Source: Bacteroidota bacterium (GTDB lineage: Bacteria; Bacteroidota; Ignavibacteria; UBA10030). From it: a stretch of 64,000 bases of DNA. The number at the start of each line of letters is the position of its first letter. The first letter of the stretch is position 1. The stretch spans positions 42,291 through 106,290 of the forward strand of contig JAOAFT010000007.1 in the NCBI GenBank assembly GCA_026416125.1. The letters run 5' to 3'. The position numbers and the translations under genes were made by a program. This document shows positions 37,395-46,782 of this stretch, in pieces. The notes under the pieces were generated by a model. That model worked only from the letters and a program-made list of their open reading frames with translations. It ran no database searches and was not told where the DNA came from.

Positions 37395-38843
37395 ATGGAA
37401 ACAAAAGCTCCAATTAACTTACTTGTAATTGAAGATGAATCGTATGACGTACATCGCATAAAGCGGACACTTGAGCCTTTTAGTGATCGAATTGTGATTC
37501 GTGAAGTAGTAGCCGATGGACATAGCGCTGTTACATTCCTTTCAACCCATGAAGATGACATTGATGTTATTATCATGGATTATCAGATTGCAGGACCACT
37601 CACAGGTGAAAACCTTATTCGAAAACTCAAAGCAGTTGATCCAAATGTGCAGATCATTGTTGTAACGAAGATGACTATTAATGTGACGAACTATGACTTT
37701 GCGAGCCGACTCATTGAGGCTGGAGCAATGTGGTTTTGCACAAAGTATCCTGCAGATATTAAGGAGTTTATTTATCAACCAACGGATTTAATACTTTCTA
37801 TTTTCAATGCCTATGAACAAAAACAGCTAAAGAAGGAAAAACTTACTTCGCGGCGTCAGCTCACACAATCAATAAATAACATTCTCCATGAAAAGAAAAT
37901 TGTTGGAGAATCTCCAGTATTAAAACAACTTCTCAAACATATAGAAAAAGCAGCACAACAAGATGCTACTGTGTTAATTTGTGGTGCGTCTGGAACTGGT
38001 AAGGAATTGGTTGCTACACATATCCATTACCTTAGTAAGAGAAAGTATGAGAATTTTGTCAGTATCAATGCTGGGAGTATTCCTGAAGATCTTGTAGAAA
38101 GCGAGCTCTTTGGATTTACAAAGGGATCGTTCACTGGTGCAAATACACATAAAAAGGGATTATTTGAAATTGCTCACCGAGGAACAATATTCCTCGATGA
38201 GATTAGTGAACTACCACTTTCAGCTCAGGTAAAGTTGCTCCGTGTACTCCAAGAAGGAGAAATCGATAAAATTGGTCGTACAGAGAGCATCAAAGTTGAT
38301 GTTCGTGTTATAGCTGCCAGCAATGTGGATCTTGAACATGCTGTTCAAGCCAACAAATTTAGAGAGGATCTTTTTTATCGTCTCAATGTTATTTACATTT
38401 ACGTGCCAACACTACGGGAGCGAAAGGAAGATATTCCACTACTTGTTCATTACTTCCTTGAGAAGTACGCTACACAAATGGCTCTACCCAAGCCCGATGT
38501 CACTGATGAAGCTCTCGATGCTCTCATGGCGTATGAATGGCCTGGCAATATTCGGGAACTCCAGAACATTGTACAACGATTACTAATTAGCTGCGAAACA
38601 AATATTACAAAGAATGATGTTCATAATATTCTTGGAACGCGACGAATAGGTTCTGTACGTGGACCAGAATTTTGGTTTGGAGATTCAATTTTACCTTGGA
38701 AAGAAATGGAGAACCTCTTTCGTATCCGATATTTTACCTATGTACGAGAAAAGGTCCGTTCTGATTCGGAAGCAGCGCGGCTTCTTGGGATGGCACCGCC
38801 AAATTTCTACCGCCTCTGTCATAAACTTGGCTTGAAGAAATAA
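37395..38843 (+). CDS. NtrC-family sigma-54-dependent response regulator
   Basis: 482 residues. The receiver domain starts NLLVIEDE, with phospho-acceptor Asp62 in IIMDYQI. The AAA+ domain has Walker A GASGTGKE (197-204), the sigma-54-contacting loop GSFTGA (244-249) and Walker B TIFLDE (264-269). A C-terminal Fis-type helix-turn-helix ends in EAARLLGMAPPNFYRLCHKL. It is thus a full activator of RNA polymerase with sigma-54. A sigma-54 promoter candidate lies immediately downstream, before the symporter gene. It is the evident output of the preceding kinase. Confidence 0.93.
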   Translation: METKAPINLLVIEDESYDVHRIKRTLEPFSDRIVIREVVADGHSAVTFLSTHEDDIDVIIMDYQIAGPLTGENLIRKLKAVDPNVQIIVVTKMTINVTNYDFASRLIEAGAMWFCTKYPADIKEFIYQPTDLILSIFNAYEQKQLKKEKLTSRRQLTQSINNILHEKKIVGESPVLKQLLKHIEKAAQQDATVLICGASGTGKELVATHIHYLSKRKYENFVSINAGSIPEDLVESELFGFTKGSFTGANTHKKGLFEIAHRGTIFLDEISELPLSAQVKLLRVLQEGEIDKIGRTESIKVDVRVIAASNVDLEHAVQANKFREDLFYRLNVIYIYVPTLRERKEDIPLLVHYFLEKYATQMALPKPDVTDEALDALMAYEWPGNIRELQNIVQRLLISCETNITKNDVHNILGTRRIGSVRGPEFWFGDSILPWKEMENLFRIRYFTYVREKVRSDSEAARLLGMAPPNFYRLCHKLGLKK

Positions 38844-38928
38844 TGCTTTTTACTCTATAACACCTTTTAGAGTTCCCTCCAATATTAATTCAAGTTTATC
38901 TTTTTTATAAAACTCCAACCGCTCATCT

Positions 38929-38945
38929 TATATCATTTTGATATA
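38929..38945. promoter_or_regulatory. 17-bp dyad, candidate activator binding site
   Basis: TATATCA-TTT-TGATATA is a perfect 7-3-7 inverted repeat centred about 50 bases upstream of the sigma-54 -24 element. A second, weaker dyad (ACTCTA, 10 bases, TAGAGT) lies at 38852-38873. NtrC-type proteins bind such sites 70-150 bases upstream of the start. Assignment is inference from position. Confidence 0.35.
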
Positions 38946-38986
38946 GCGAAGGGTACTCCTACATAAAATCTAAAGAAAACATACAG

Positions 38987-39002
38987 TGGCACGTTTATTG
39001 AA
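38987..39002 (+). promoter_or_regulatory. Sigma-54 (-24/-12) promoter candidate of the symporter operon
   Basis: TGGCACG at 38987-38993, four bases, then TTGAA at 38998-39002, against consensus TGGCACG-N4-TTGC(A/T). Only the C of the -12 GC differs. GG and the -12 G are 12 bases apart, as required. It sits between the NtrC-type activator and the symporter gene, predicting a start near 39012 and a leader of about 56 bases. Confidence 0.55.
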
Positions 39003-39067
39003 AAAAGACCGATGTCGAAGGGTTTCTTGTATTTAGTGTCGATGGAATAGTAGGGAAGGGTAGTCCC

Positions 39068-40450
39068 TTGTACTTTTGGATTGTTGTTGGAATTTTTTTT
39101 CTTGCTCTTTTCGTATTTCGGAGTAAAGAAGCAACTTCGGAGAATTATTTTTTTGGGGGAAGAAAAATACACTGGTACTTGCTATTGTGTGCATTGTTCT
39201 CAATATGGTGGATTCATGCTTTTCTATTAGTACTGTGGTTAAAAGCATTCACAATTTTTACGGTTTGTTCATATCTCATTCTCATTCTTTTGTTCTCATA
39301 TGTTGCAAACATGTTTATAGTACATGGATGTGAAACAGTTGGTGATTTTTTTGGAAAGCGTTTAGGAAATGTTTCATGCAGATACTTTATTGCATCGGCA
39401 AGTATTCTCCTCTCTGTAATGGTTAAATTGACACTTGTTATCGTGATCGGGAACGCACTGCTAAGTTCAATATTAGAAGCAGATGCTTACTCAGTACTAT
39501 TACTTCTTATTGTTACTGTCGGTTTATATGTTGTTGTTGGTGGTTTCGGTGCTGAGTTGTATGCTCAGGCAATCCATTCTACAACTATGATGCTCGTTGG
39601 TATAGTTGCAACAGTTCTCCTTGTGAGTTGGAACTGGTTCAATGGTATTCAAGCTCTTCCTGCAATATTTCCTGAGTATATACCCCTAAACAATTGGAGT
39701 ACTGTGGTAACAGGTGTTCCTTTCTATGCTCTGTGGAGTTTTCTCGCAGATGGTGGAGCAGTACAAAAAGTTGCTAGTGCGGGTTCGTTGAGAACATTAC
39801 GGAAATCTGTACTGATTACCAGTGTTATTCTAGCAATTGTTGGGATAGTACTTATTGGTGGTGGACTTGTAGCACAATCCTTCGTTGTGGTGCAAGAAGG
39901 TGTTTCTAAATTGCTTTCTTTGTATACGAATGTGACTCTTTTGGTAGTAGTAGCAATAAGCATTATGGGAGCAAGTGCAACCATTTTTAACAGTGTTGCT
40001 GTTTCAATTACATACGATTTTTTTAAGACGATCCATCAAAATAGTTCAGGAAGGACACTTGTACTCGTTGGTCGTGTTACAACAATTGTTGTCTTAGTAT
40101 ATACAATTATTGTCATGCCATTCATTCTGTTATTTGCTCCATCGTTCTACCCCAATTTACTAACAATGCTTTTTCATTGTTCAGCTGTACTGGGAGCGAT
40201 GCTGTTCTCTTTATTTGTTGTAAGTACAATGACTGCTAAAGGTATTCTTCTTGGAGGAGTAGTTGGTTTAACTATTGCTCTCATTCGTTTTGTTGTTGTG
40301 GTTATAGGTAGTCAAGGTGTTAAAGAATATGTTGCTATTCTCATCAATAGTGGTGAGGGTTCACTGGCGTTATTCCTCCTCACATTCTGCGTAAGTTTTG
40401 TAACATGGAGTGTACAAAGGAAAAAAACTGCAACCAGTGTACATTCATGA
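39068..40450 (+). CDS. Sodium:solute symporter (SSS family)
   Basis: 460 residues, with about 12-13 hydrophobic segments. SSS-type signatures are EATSENYFFGGRKIHWYLL after TM1 and the helix VVGGFGAELYAQAIHSTTMM (TM5 region). TTG start at 39068 behind GGGAAGGG. The frame is open back to 39002, but with no other start codon. AAGGG and CCCTT (39056-39069) can pair over the ribosome site and start codon, a possible translational brake. The family carries sugars, amino acids or other solutes with Na+; the neighbouring sugar-type SBP and CBM9-like protein favour a carbohydrate. It may be induced by the adjacent sigma-54 activator. Confidence 0.85.
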   Translation: MYFWIVVGIFFLALFVFRSKEATSENYFFGGRKIHWYLLLCALFSIWWIHAFLLVLWLKAFTIFTVCSYLILILLFSYVANMFIVHGCETVGDFFGKRLGNVSCRYFIASASILLSVMVKLTLVIVIGNALLSSILEADAYSVLLLLIVTVGLYVVVGGFGAELYAQAIHSTTMMLVGIVATVLLVSWNWFNGIQALPAIFPEYIPLNNWSTVVTGVPFYALWSFLADGGAVQKVASAGSLRTLRKSVLITSVILAIVGIVLIGGGLVAQSFVVVQEGVSKLLSLYTNVTLLVVVAISIMGASATIFNSVAVSITYDFFKTIHQNSSGRTLVLVGRVTTIVVLVYTIIVMPFILLFAPSFYPNLLTMLFHCSAVLGAMLFSLFVVSTMTAKGILLGGVVGLTIALIRFVVVVIGSQGVKEYVAILINSGEGSLALFLLTFCVSFVTWSVQRKKTATSVHS

Positions 40451-40487
40451 GAACTATGAATTAACAACGTGAATTGGAGATCGACGT

Positions 40488-43400
40488 ATGATAAAACGAC
40501 GAACGTTGCGTATCTATGGAAGTATTTTCTATGTATTCTTTCTCTATACTGGCATACTAATTGCCGGCACGACAGGAAAAATAACAGGGAGGGTTGTGGA
40601 TAAGAATACGAAAGAGCCACTTCCCTCAGTCAATGTCTCTATCAAGGGAACATCGTTAGGAGCATCGACGGATATTGATGGCTACTATACAATACTTCAT
40701 GTTCCCCCAGGAGAATATACACTTGCAGCAAGCTACGTTGGGTATGCGACAGTAACCATTTCGAATGTGCGTGTACGAGTAGATCAGACAACAGTTGTTG
40801 ATATAGAGATGGAGGAACAAACAATAGAAACAGCTGGTGTTACAGTGGTTGCGGAGAGGAATATTGTGAAGAAGGACGTGTCAACGAGTGTAACATCTGT
40901 TCAGCAGGATGAAATACGTTCAATGCCAATTACTGCATTAGATAACATTGTAGGCTTACAAGCGGGTGTAGAAGAAGGCCTTAAGATTCGAGGTGGTGAA
41001 ATTAATCAGCTTCTCCTACAACTTGATGGAGCAACACTTCGAGACCCTCGAAACAACCAACCGATCACCTTACTAGCTCTAAGCGGTATTCAGGAAATTT
41101 CGATTGAGAAGGGGGGATTCAATGCAGAGTATGGACAGGTACGTTCAGGAATTGTAAATGTCATCGGACGAGAAGGGGATGCCAAACAATACTTTGCTTC
41201 CGCCACCGTACGGTATAGCCCACCAACACCAAAGCATTTTGGTGTCTCTGTGTATGATCCTAATTCGATGTGGAATCGTCCCTACCTTGATCCAGAAGTG
41301 TGTTGGACAGGAACAGATGGTGAGCCATTTGTTGATCTCGATAGCAACACAGTTTACACACCAGGGGAGCCTTACACGGATGTGAATAATGATGGTCGGT
41401 GGACTGGATGGGATTATTACACAAAGCGTCAGTATCCAAAGTTTGAAGGATGGAATGCAATTTCACAAGCATTATTACAAGATAGTGATCCTACTAATGA
41501 TTTAACACCAGCGGCTGCGCAACGTGTATGGCAGTGGGAACGTCGACGAAGACCAACAAAAGCACCAGATTATGACATTGATGCCGGTTTTGGTGGCCCA
41601 ATACCATATATTGGGAAATCACTTGGAAACCTTCGTTTCTTTACAACATACCGTTTTCTCCGCGAAATGTTACTGATTCCTCTCTCACGCGATGATTACA
41701 GAGAGGAAGCATGGTCGTTTAAACTTAACTCTGATGTTGCAAGTGGTGTTACACTGATGATGAATGTTGGCGCTGGGAGAACATACAACGTTGCAATCAA
41801 TGCAGATGACCGTCAATTCAATAACCCAGCATGGGGTATTAACGGTGTTCAGTTTTGGGATCCAACAGATTATATGCGTACTCCATATCAAATTGCAGAA
41901 ATAACGAATGAGCAACGGCCATCTCGTATTTTTACAAATTCGTGGTATAGTGAAGCACTCGTTGATCATCGTACGGTGAGTGCAAAGTTGACACATGCTC
42001 TAAGCCCAAAAACATTCTACGAAATAGGATTTGAACACGTTCACAGAAAGTATAAAACAGGACCAATACGTCGTCGAAATTTAGCAAAAGTCTACGAGGT
42101 GGTACCATGGTATTTCGTTGATGAAGCACCATTCGGTTGGGATCCAACACCTACTTCTGGATTAACGGGAATGTTTTTTGGTGGACATTCAGCAACTGCA
42201 CGAGATTCAAGTAAGGTGAGTTCGTACTTACTGAAGGCAAATATTACAAGTCAAGTCTCACTTGAGCACCTTGTGAAGGCTGGCATTGAAGTAACATTCT
42301 ATAACCTCAATCTCGACTATGGTTTGGTGAATCCATTTTTCAGTGATGTGAATTACGTGAAAGAACGATGGAAGCCATACCAAATTTCAGCATATATCCA
42401 GGATAAAATCGAAGCGTATGGCTTTGTGGCTAATATTGGTCTCCGAATGGATGTGAGCAATCCTAATACGGAATGGTATGACATTATTGAAAATTATGAT
42501 AAGGATTTTTATGCATACTACGATCCAGCAAAAAATTACCCGAAGAAACGAGTTAAATCAGATATTTCATTCAGTCCAAGATTAGGAATATCGCATCCTA
42601 TTACCGAGAATTCAAAACTCTACTTCAACTACGGACACTTTAAGCAAATGCCAGAGTATGAAGAAATCTTTCGCTTAGGACGCGATTTGCTTTCGAGGAA
42701 AATTCGAAATATTGGTGATCCAACTTTGAAGCAAGCAAAAACAATTTCCTACGAGTTGGGGTACGATCAAGCGCTTTTTTCAATGTTTCTGCTACAAGTT
42801 GCTGCATTCTACAATGATATAACAAACGAACAATCATATACAAATTATGTAAGCGACTATGCAAATTATTTCAAAGCTAATAACAACAGTTACCGCGATA
42901 TCCGTGGATTTGAAGTAACACTCCGAAAGTCAGACGGTGACTGGGTACGAGGATTCATTAATTATACATACCAAGTACAAACGCAGGGAAGCTTCGGAAA
43001 ACAAACAATCTACGAAAGTATTAGCGATCAACGTGACTACGACCGTAATACACAACTAGCATATCAACAGAAGCCTACACCACAACCACGTGCAAACTGT
43101 GGGTTGACGATCTTTACACCGAATACACTCACACCACAACTCTTGCTCGCTGGATGGAGTATGAACATTCTTGCAATGTGGCGAGCAGGGGAGTGGATTA
43201 ACTACAATCCGAAGAATGCCCCAGAGTATGGTACAATTATTCAAAACGTTCAAACGACAGACTACTACAATGTTGATATGCGAATCAATAAAACAGTGTC
43301 GCTTAATTCGGTAGAATGTACATTTTTTGTTGACATTAAGAATCTTTTTAACTTCAAACGTCTCTCTGGTGCAAGTTTTTACGATATTCATGACCAACGT

Positions 43401-43757
43401 TATTACCTTGAATCCTTACATCTTCCTAAAAGCACGGCATACGATAATATACCAGGAAACGATCGCATCGGCGATGTTCGAAAGGGAGGTGTACCGTATC
43501 AACCGATAGAGCAGGTAACGAATGTGTATAGTCTCTCTCAACGGAACATTATACCCGGCACAATTTACTACGATAAATCGACCAAAAAGTACATGGAATA
43601 TGATTACACAACGAAAACATGGAACGAAGTAAATCATGCACGGATGAAAAAGATATTAGATGATAAGGCATATATCGACATGCCAAATAATAGTTCATTT
43701 GATTTTCTAAACCCACGACAGGTGTTTTTCGGTGTTACTGTGTCTGTGAAGTTTTAA
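40488..43757 (+). CDS. TonB-dependent outer-membrane receptor with carboxypeptidase-regulatory-like domain
   Basis: 1089 residues. A signal sequence is followed by a carboxypeptidase-regulatory-like domain (GRVVDKNTKEPLPSVNVSIKG, near 30-115). The plug then shows DVSTSVTSVQQDEIRSMP, GLKIRGGEINQLLLQLDG and VRSGIVNV, then a large beta-barrel ending in GVTVSVKF. This is the SusC-like/CarboxypepD_reg layout for energised uptake of large substrates across the outer membrane. It has no SusD partner but is followed by secreted and surface proteins, so it may work with these. It starts 37 bases after the symporter, with GGAG upstream. Confidence 0.92.
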   Translation: MIKRRTLRIYGSIFYVFFLYTGILIAGTTGKITGRVVDKNTKEPLPSVNVSIKGTSLGASTDIDGYYTILHVPPGEYTLAASYVGYATVTISNVRVRVDQTTVVDIEMEEQTIETAGVTVVAERNIVKKDVSTSVTSVQQDEIRSMPITALDNIVGLQAGVEEGLKIRGGEINQLLLQLDGATLRDPRNNQPITLLALSGIQEISIEKGGFNAEYGQVRSGIVNVIGREGDAKQYFASATVRYSPPTPKHFGVSVYDPNSMWNRPYLDPEVCWTGTDGEPFVDLDSNTVYTPGEPYTDVNNDGRWTGWDYYTKRQYPKFEGWNAISQALLQDSDPTNDLTPAAAQRVWQWERRRRPTKAPDYDIDAGFGGPIPYIGKSLGNLRFFTTYRFLREMLLIPLSRDDYREEAWSFKLNSDVASGVTLMMNVGAGRTYNVAINADDRQFNNPAWGINGVQFWDPTDYMRTPYQIAEITNEQRPSRIFTNSWYSEALVDHRTVSAKLTHALSPKTFYEIGFEHVHRKYKTGPIRRRNLAKVYEVVPWYFVDEAPFGWDPTPTSGLTGMFFGGHSATARDSSKVSSYLLKANITSQVSLEHLVKAGIEVTFYNLNLDYGLVNPFFSDVNYVKERWKPYQISAYIQDKIEAYGFVANIGLRMDVSNPNTEWYDIIENYDKDFYAYYDPAKNYPKKRVKSDISFSPRLGISHPITENSKLYFNYGHFKQMPEYEEIFRLGRDLLSRKIRNIGDPTLKQAKTISYELGYDQALFSMFLLQVAAFYNDITNEQSYTNYVSDYANYFKANNNSYRDIRGFEVTLRKSDGDWVRGFINYTYQVQTQGSFGKQTIYESISDQRDYDRNTQLAYQQKPTPQPRANCGLTIFTPNTLTPQLLLAGWSMNILAMWRAGEWINYNPKNAPEYGTIIQNVQTTDYYNVDMRINKTVSLNSVECTFFVDIKNLFNFKRLSGASFYDIHDQRYYLESLHLPKSTAYDNIPGNDRIGDVRKGGVPYQPIEQVTNVYSLSQRNIIPGTIYYDKSTKKYMEYDYTTKTWNEVNHARMKKILDDKAYIDMPNNSSFDFLNPRQVFFGVTVSVKF

Positions 43758-43784
43758 CGATAATGATCAAGAAGGGATAAACGT

Positions 43785-45986
43785 ATGAAGAAAGTAAGCT
43801 GCTCATTTGGATGGACACTAATGGTAGCAATTGCACTTTGGATGGTTGCTAGCGTACAACTGATCGAGGCACAGGTACAAGGTCATCAAGAAATTCGTTG
43901 GATGCGGGTGAGCTCGTTGCACCACTGGTTTTCAAATGGTGTAGTAGAAATTGAATACGGCCGACGCAGTCGGAGCCAATTAACAACCGATCAACTTGAT
44001 GGGTTGAATTGGCCTGGGGAATACACACTCAATAAGGGTGTTAATGTCGGAAAGTCATTGTGGATTGGGACAACGAATTTCAAAGACCCTGTTACGAATC
44101 AAACATATCCCTACAAGGTTGTATCGTTAGGGAGGCTCAATTTATACATTGACTCAGATGTATTTCCTGTTGAATTCAAACTTATAGGGAAGTTTCCGCA
44201 TCCTAGTGTTATCGTCGATGGGGTAAAAGCGACGGAACGTGATATCGATGATGTTGTGGATGAATACAATCCCAATTTGCCATGCGATCGCATGATCTAC
44301 AATCGAGCCCACACGTCAATAGGCATTACAATTACTCGACGGGTCTATGCCTTTACACAGCAATATCATGATAATTACTTCATCTATGAGTATGAATTTG
44401 TAAATACAGGAATTATTGATAACAAAGGTACAAAGATGAATCCGCACCCAACCCTTACGGGTGTTGTGTTCCATTGGCAACATCGGTATGGTTTTGCAGG
44501 TGAGTCGTATCAAGACCAGCCACCATGGGCACCAACAGGTGCGAGTTGGGGATTAAATACCATCAATGATGCTGTAGGGCAAGACCCTTCACACACACTC
44601 CCACCACCGAATAACTTTCGAGCTGTTTTGTCATACTATGGTCCAGTATCGACTGAAGGAACAGTAGATGAAGATATTGGACGACCCAATCCTTACAATG
44701 GAAAGACAATGGCAGGTACATGTTTTGCTGGTGTTGTTGTTCTCCATGCAGATAAAAGCAGCACGGATCACTCAGATGATCCAAAACAACCAACAACAAC
44801 GCGTTTTATGGGATCAGATAAGGACGCACAAACAGTAAATCAATACGATGCAGCTCTCATGACACTGAAATATCAATATATGACAGCCGGGCACCCAACT
44901 CAAACTCACGCTGAGCAGATTGGAAAGAACCAGTGGGGATGGCCTACAGGATTTGCAAATACCTGGGGTGGTGATCCTGGTGGGTATGCAGCCGCGCAGG
45001 GGTTTGGTCCATACACAATGGCTCCGAATGATACAATCCGCATTATTTTTGCTGAAGGTGTTGCTGGAATTATGAATGATCGGGCCTTGGTTAATGAAAT
45101 TGCTCAGAGTTGGTTCAAAAAAACTCCACCCCGTGGACTTAATGCGTACCCATTACCACCGAACGCACCAACTCCAACAACAACGGATAGAAATGAATAC
45201 AAGAATTGGTGGGTTTTTACTGGCAAAGATTCTCTTTTTCAAACATTTAGGCGGGCAATCGAAAATTTTAAATCAGGCTATTCAATACCACAACCACCAC
45301 CCCCACCAAGTAAGTTCATGGTGCAATCTGGTGGGAAGCAAATAACGTTAACGTGGGAGGGACCAGAAGCTGAAGCACATCCGAATTTTGATGGCTATGA
45401 AGTATATCGATCAGAGGGAAGAACTGATACAACATTTTCAAAAATCTTTTCATGTAACAAGAGTAATCTTACGCATACCTTTGTTGATCGTACGGCACGC
45501 CGCGGGTTTAATTATTACTACTACATTGTTTCCAAAGATGATGGAACAAGGAACACAGTTCAACCAGGTGTACCGTTAGTCAGTAGTAAGTTTTATACGA
45601 TGACGAATACACCAGCATACCTTACACGTCTCCCTGGTGAGCGCCTTTCCGATATTCGTATTGTACCGAACCCATGGAACATCAGAAGTCGTAGTTTATA
45701 TTTCGGCCTTGATCCAACATCACAGGATCGTTTGGTTTTCTACGAATTACCACCATACTGTGTTATTCGCATCTACACAGAAACAGGTGATTTAATAGAA
45801 ACTATTAACCACACTGATGGGAGTGGTGTTGAATTCTGGCATTCCTTAACATCGTCGCGTCAGGTTGTTGTGAGTGGTGTTTACATCGCATATATCGAAG
45901 TAACAAGTGATTACTACAATGACCAAGGAGAATTGGTGTTTAAAAAAGGAGATAACGTCTTTAAGAAATTTATCATCATACGATAA
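43785..45986 (+). CDS. Large secreted protein with fibronectin-III-like and C-terminal sorting-like domains
   Basis: 733 residues with a signal peptide (about 1-28, ending VQLIEAQ). The body (about 30-480) is aromatic- and Gly-rich, without a family I recognise. A proline run (QPPPPPS, near 502) precedes an fnIII-like domain (KQITLTWEGP ... GYEVYRSEG). The C-terminal region (about 615-733; SDIRIVPNPWNIRSR, ELPPYCVIRIYTETGDLIE) resembles the FlgD/T9SS-like beta-sandwich tails of FCB bacteria. A surface or outer-membrane-associated role in the TonB-receptor cluster is inferred. Confidence 0.75.
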   Translation: MKKVSCSFGWTLMVAIALWMVASVQLIEAQVQGHQEIRWMRVSSLHHWFSNGVVEIEYGRRSRSQLTTDQLDGLNWPGEYTLNKGVNVGKSLWIGTTNFKDPVTNQTYPYKVVSLGRLNLYIDSDVFPVEFKLIGKFPHPSVIVDGVKATERDIDDVVDEYNPNLPCDRMIYNRAHTSIGITITRRVYAFTQQYHDNYFIYEYEFVNTGIIDNKGTKMNPHPTLTGVVFHWQHRYGFAGESYQDQPPWAPTGASWGLNTINDAVGQDPSHTLPPPNNFRAVLSYYGPVSTEGTVDEDIGRPNPYNGKTMAGTCFAGVVVLHADKSSTDHSDDPKQPTTTRFMGSDKDAQTVNQYDAALMTLKYQYMTAGHPTQTHAEQIGKNQWGWPTGFANTWGGDPGGYAAAQGFGPYTMAPNDTIRIIFAEGVAGIMNDRALVNEIAQSWFKKTPPRGLNAYPLPPNAPTPTTTDRNEYKNWWVFTGKDSLFQTFRRAIENFKSGYSIPQPPPPPSKFMVQSGGKQITLTWEGPEAEAHPNFDGYEVYRSEGRTDTTFSKIFSCNKSNLTHTFVDRTARRGFNYYYYIVSKDDGTRNTVQPGVPLVSSKFYTMTNTPAYLTRLPGERLSDIRIVPNPWNIRSRSLYFGLDPTSQDRLVFYELPPYCVIRIYTETGDLIETINHTDGSGVEFWHSLTSSRQVVVSGVYIAYIEVTSDYYNDQGELVFKKGDNVFKKFIIIR

Positions 45987-46003
45987 CGGGAGGAGTAGTG
46001 AGA

Positions 46004-46759
46004 ATGGATACGAAAACAATGAAGTCATTGATGCTACTGTGTTTATGTGTAGGTATTATAGTAGGGATAACGATTGGTTGCGATATGATAATTCCCGAAG
46101 AATTTAAAGAAAAGATCTACAGTAGTCCTGCTGAAGAGCAATACATTTGTTCTCTGTTTATGAAACCGATTACCACCACTGCTTCTCCACGTCAGGTGAG
46201 TGATTCAACAGTATATCTTGTCTCAGGCAGAGCACTCTCAAGTTTTGCGTTCATACCTCAGCAGGAGCTAGATACGATGACCGATAATAAACTATTGAAA
46301 AAGTACTATACACAAATTGTCGATAGTCTTCCAAATATTCCTAAAAATTCTCTTGTATTTTTTGAGTACGCAAAACGCCCAGCTGATGCTCCTAAAACGA
46401 TCTACGCAAAACTTGTTGTTCCAACACAAGCAACATACACAATCTATGTTAGTTTGGAATTTTATTTCACGAGTACAACATCCAACCTTGGTGAAAATGT
46501 TCTTCCTGAAGTTCTTCGGAGTGATACATCTTCGATACCGCTGAAAGATGTGATTACAAATGAACAACTCTCAGCATGTTCGCAGACAGTCACAGGTGCA
46601 GGTACAACGACCCGCGTACTTACCATAAAAGGTCGCTATGAAGCAACACTCGATCAAGGTACATACGTTGTACGCTTCACATTAACAAAACCTGAAGAGA
46701 TGGTAAACCCGACAACGAGAGGGTTGTTCTATTTCAAACTCTACATTCGTTCAAAATGA
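46004..46759 (+). CDS. Putative lipoprotein of the receptor cluster
   Basis: 251 residues from the ATG at 46004, where GGGAGGAG sits 8 bases upstream; a GTG at 45998 is too close to that site. The signal ends with GIIVGITIGC (lipobox ITIGC). The mature part has no recognised domain. Its position between two outer-membrane-cluster genes suggests an accessory role. Function unknown. Confidence 0.7.
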   Translation: MDTKTMKSLMLLCLCVGIIVGITIGCDMIIPEEFKEKIYSSPAEEQYICSLFMKPITTTASPRQVSDSTVYLVSGRALSSFAFIPQQELDTMTDNKLLKKYYTQIVDSLPNIPKNSLVFFEYAKRPADAPKTIYAKLVVPTQATYTIYVSLEFYFTSTTSNLGENVLPEVLRSDTSSIPLKDVITNEQLSACSQTVTGAGTTTRVLTIKGRYEATLDQGTYVVRFTLTKPEEMVNPTTRGLFYFKLYIRSK

Positions 46760-46782
46760 ATAATGGAAAGGAGTAGCAAACA

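Noticed and set aside
39012..39050. 12-codon leader peptide before the symporter
   Set aside because: Its ATG would coincide with the predicted transcription start and it has no ribosome site; no attenuator-like codon run is present.
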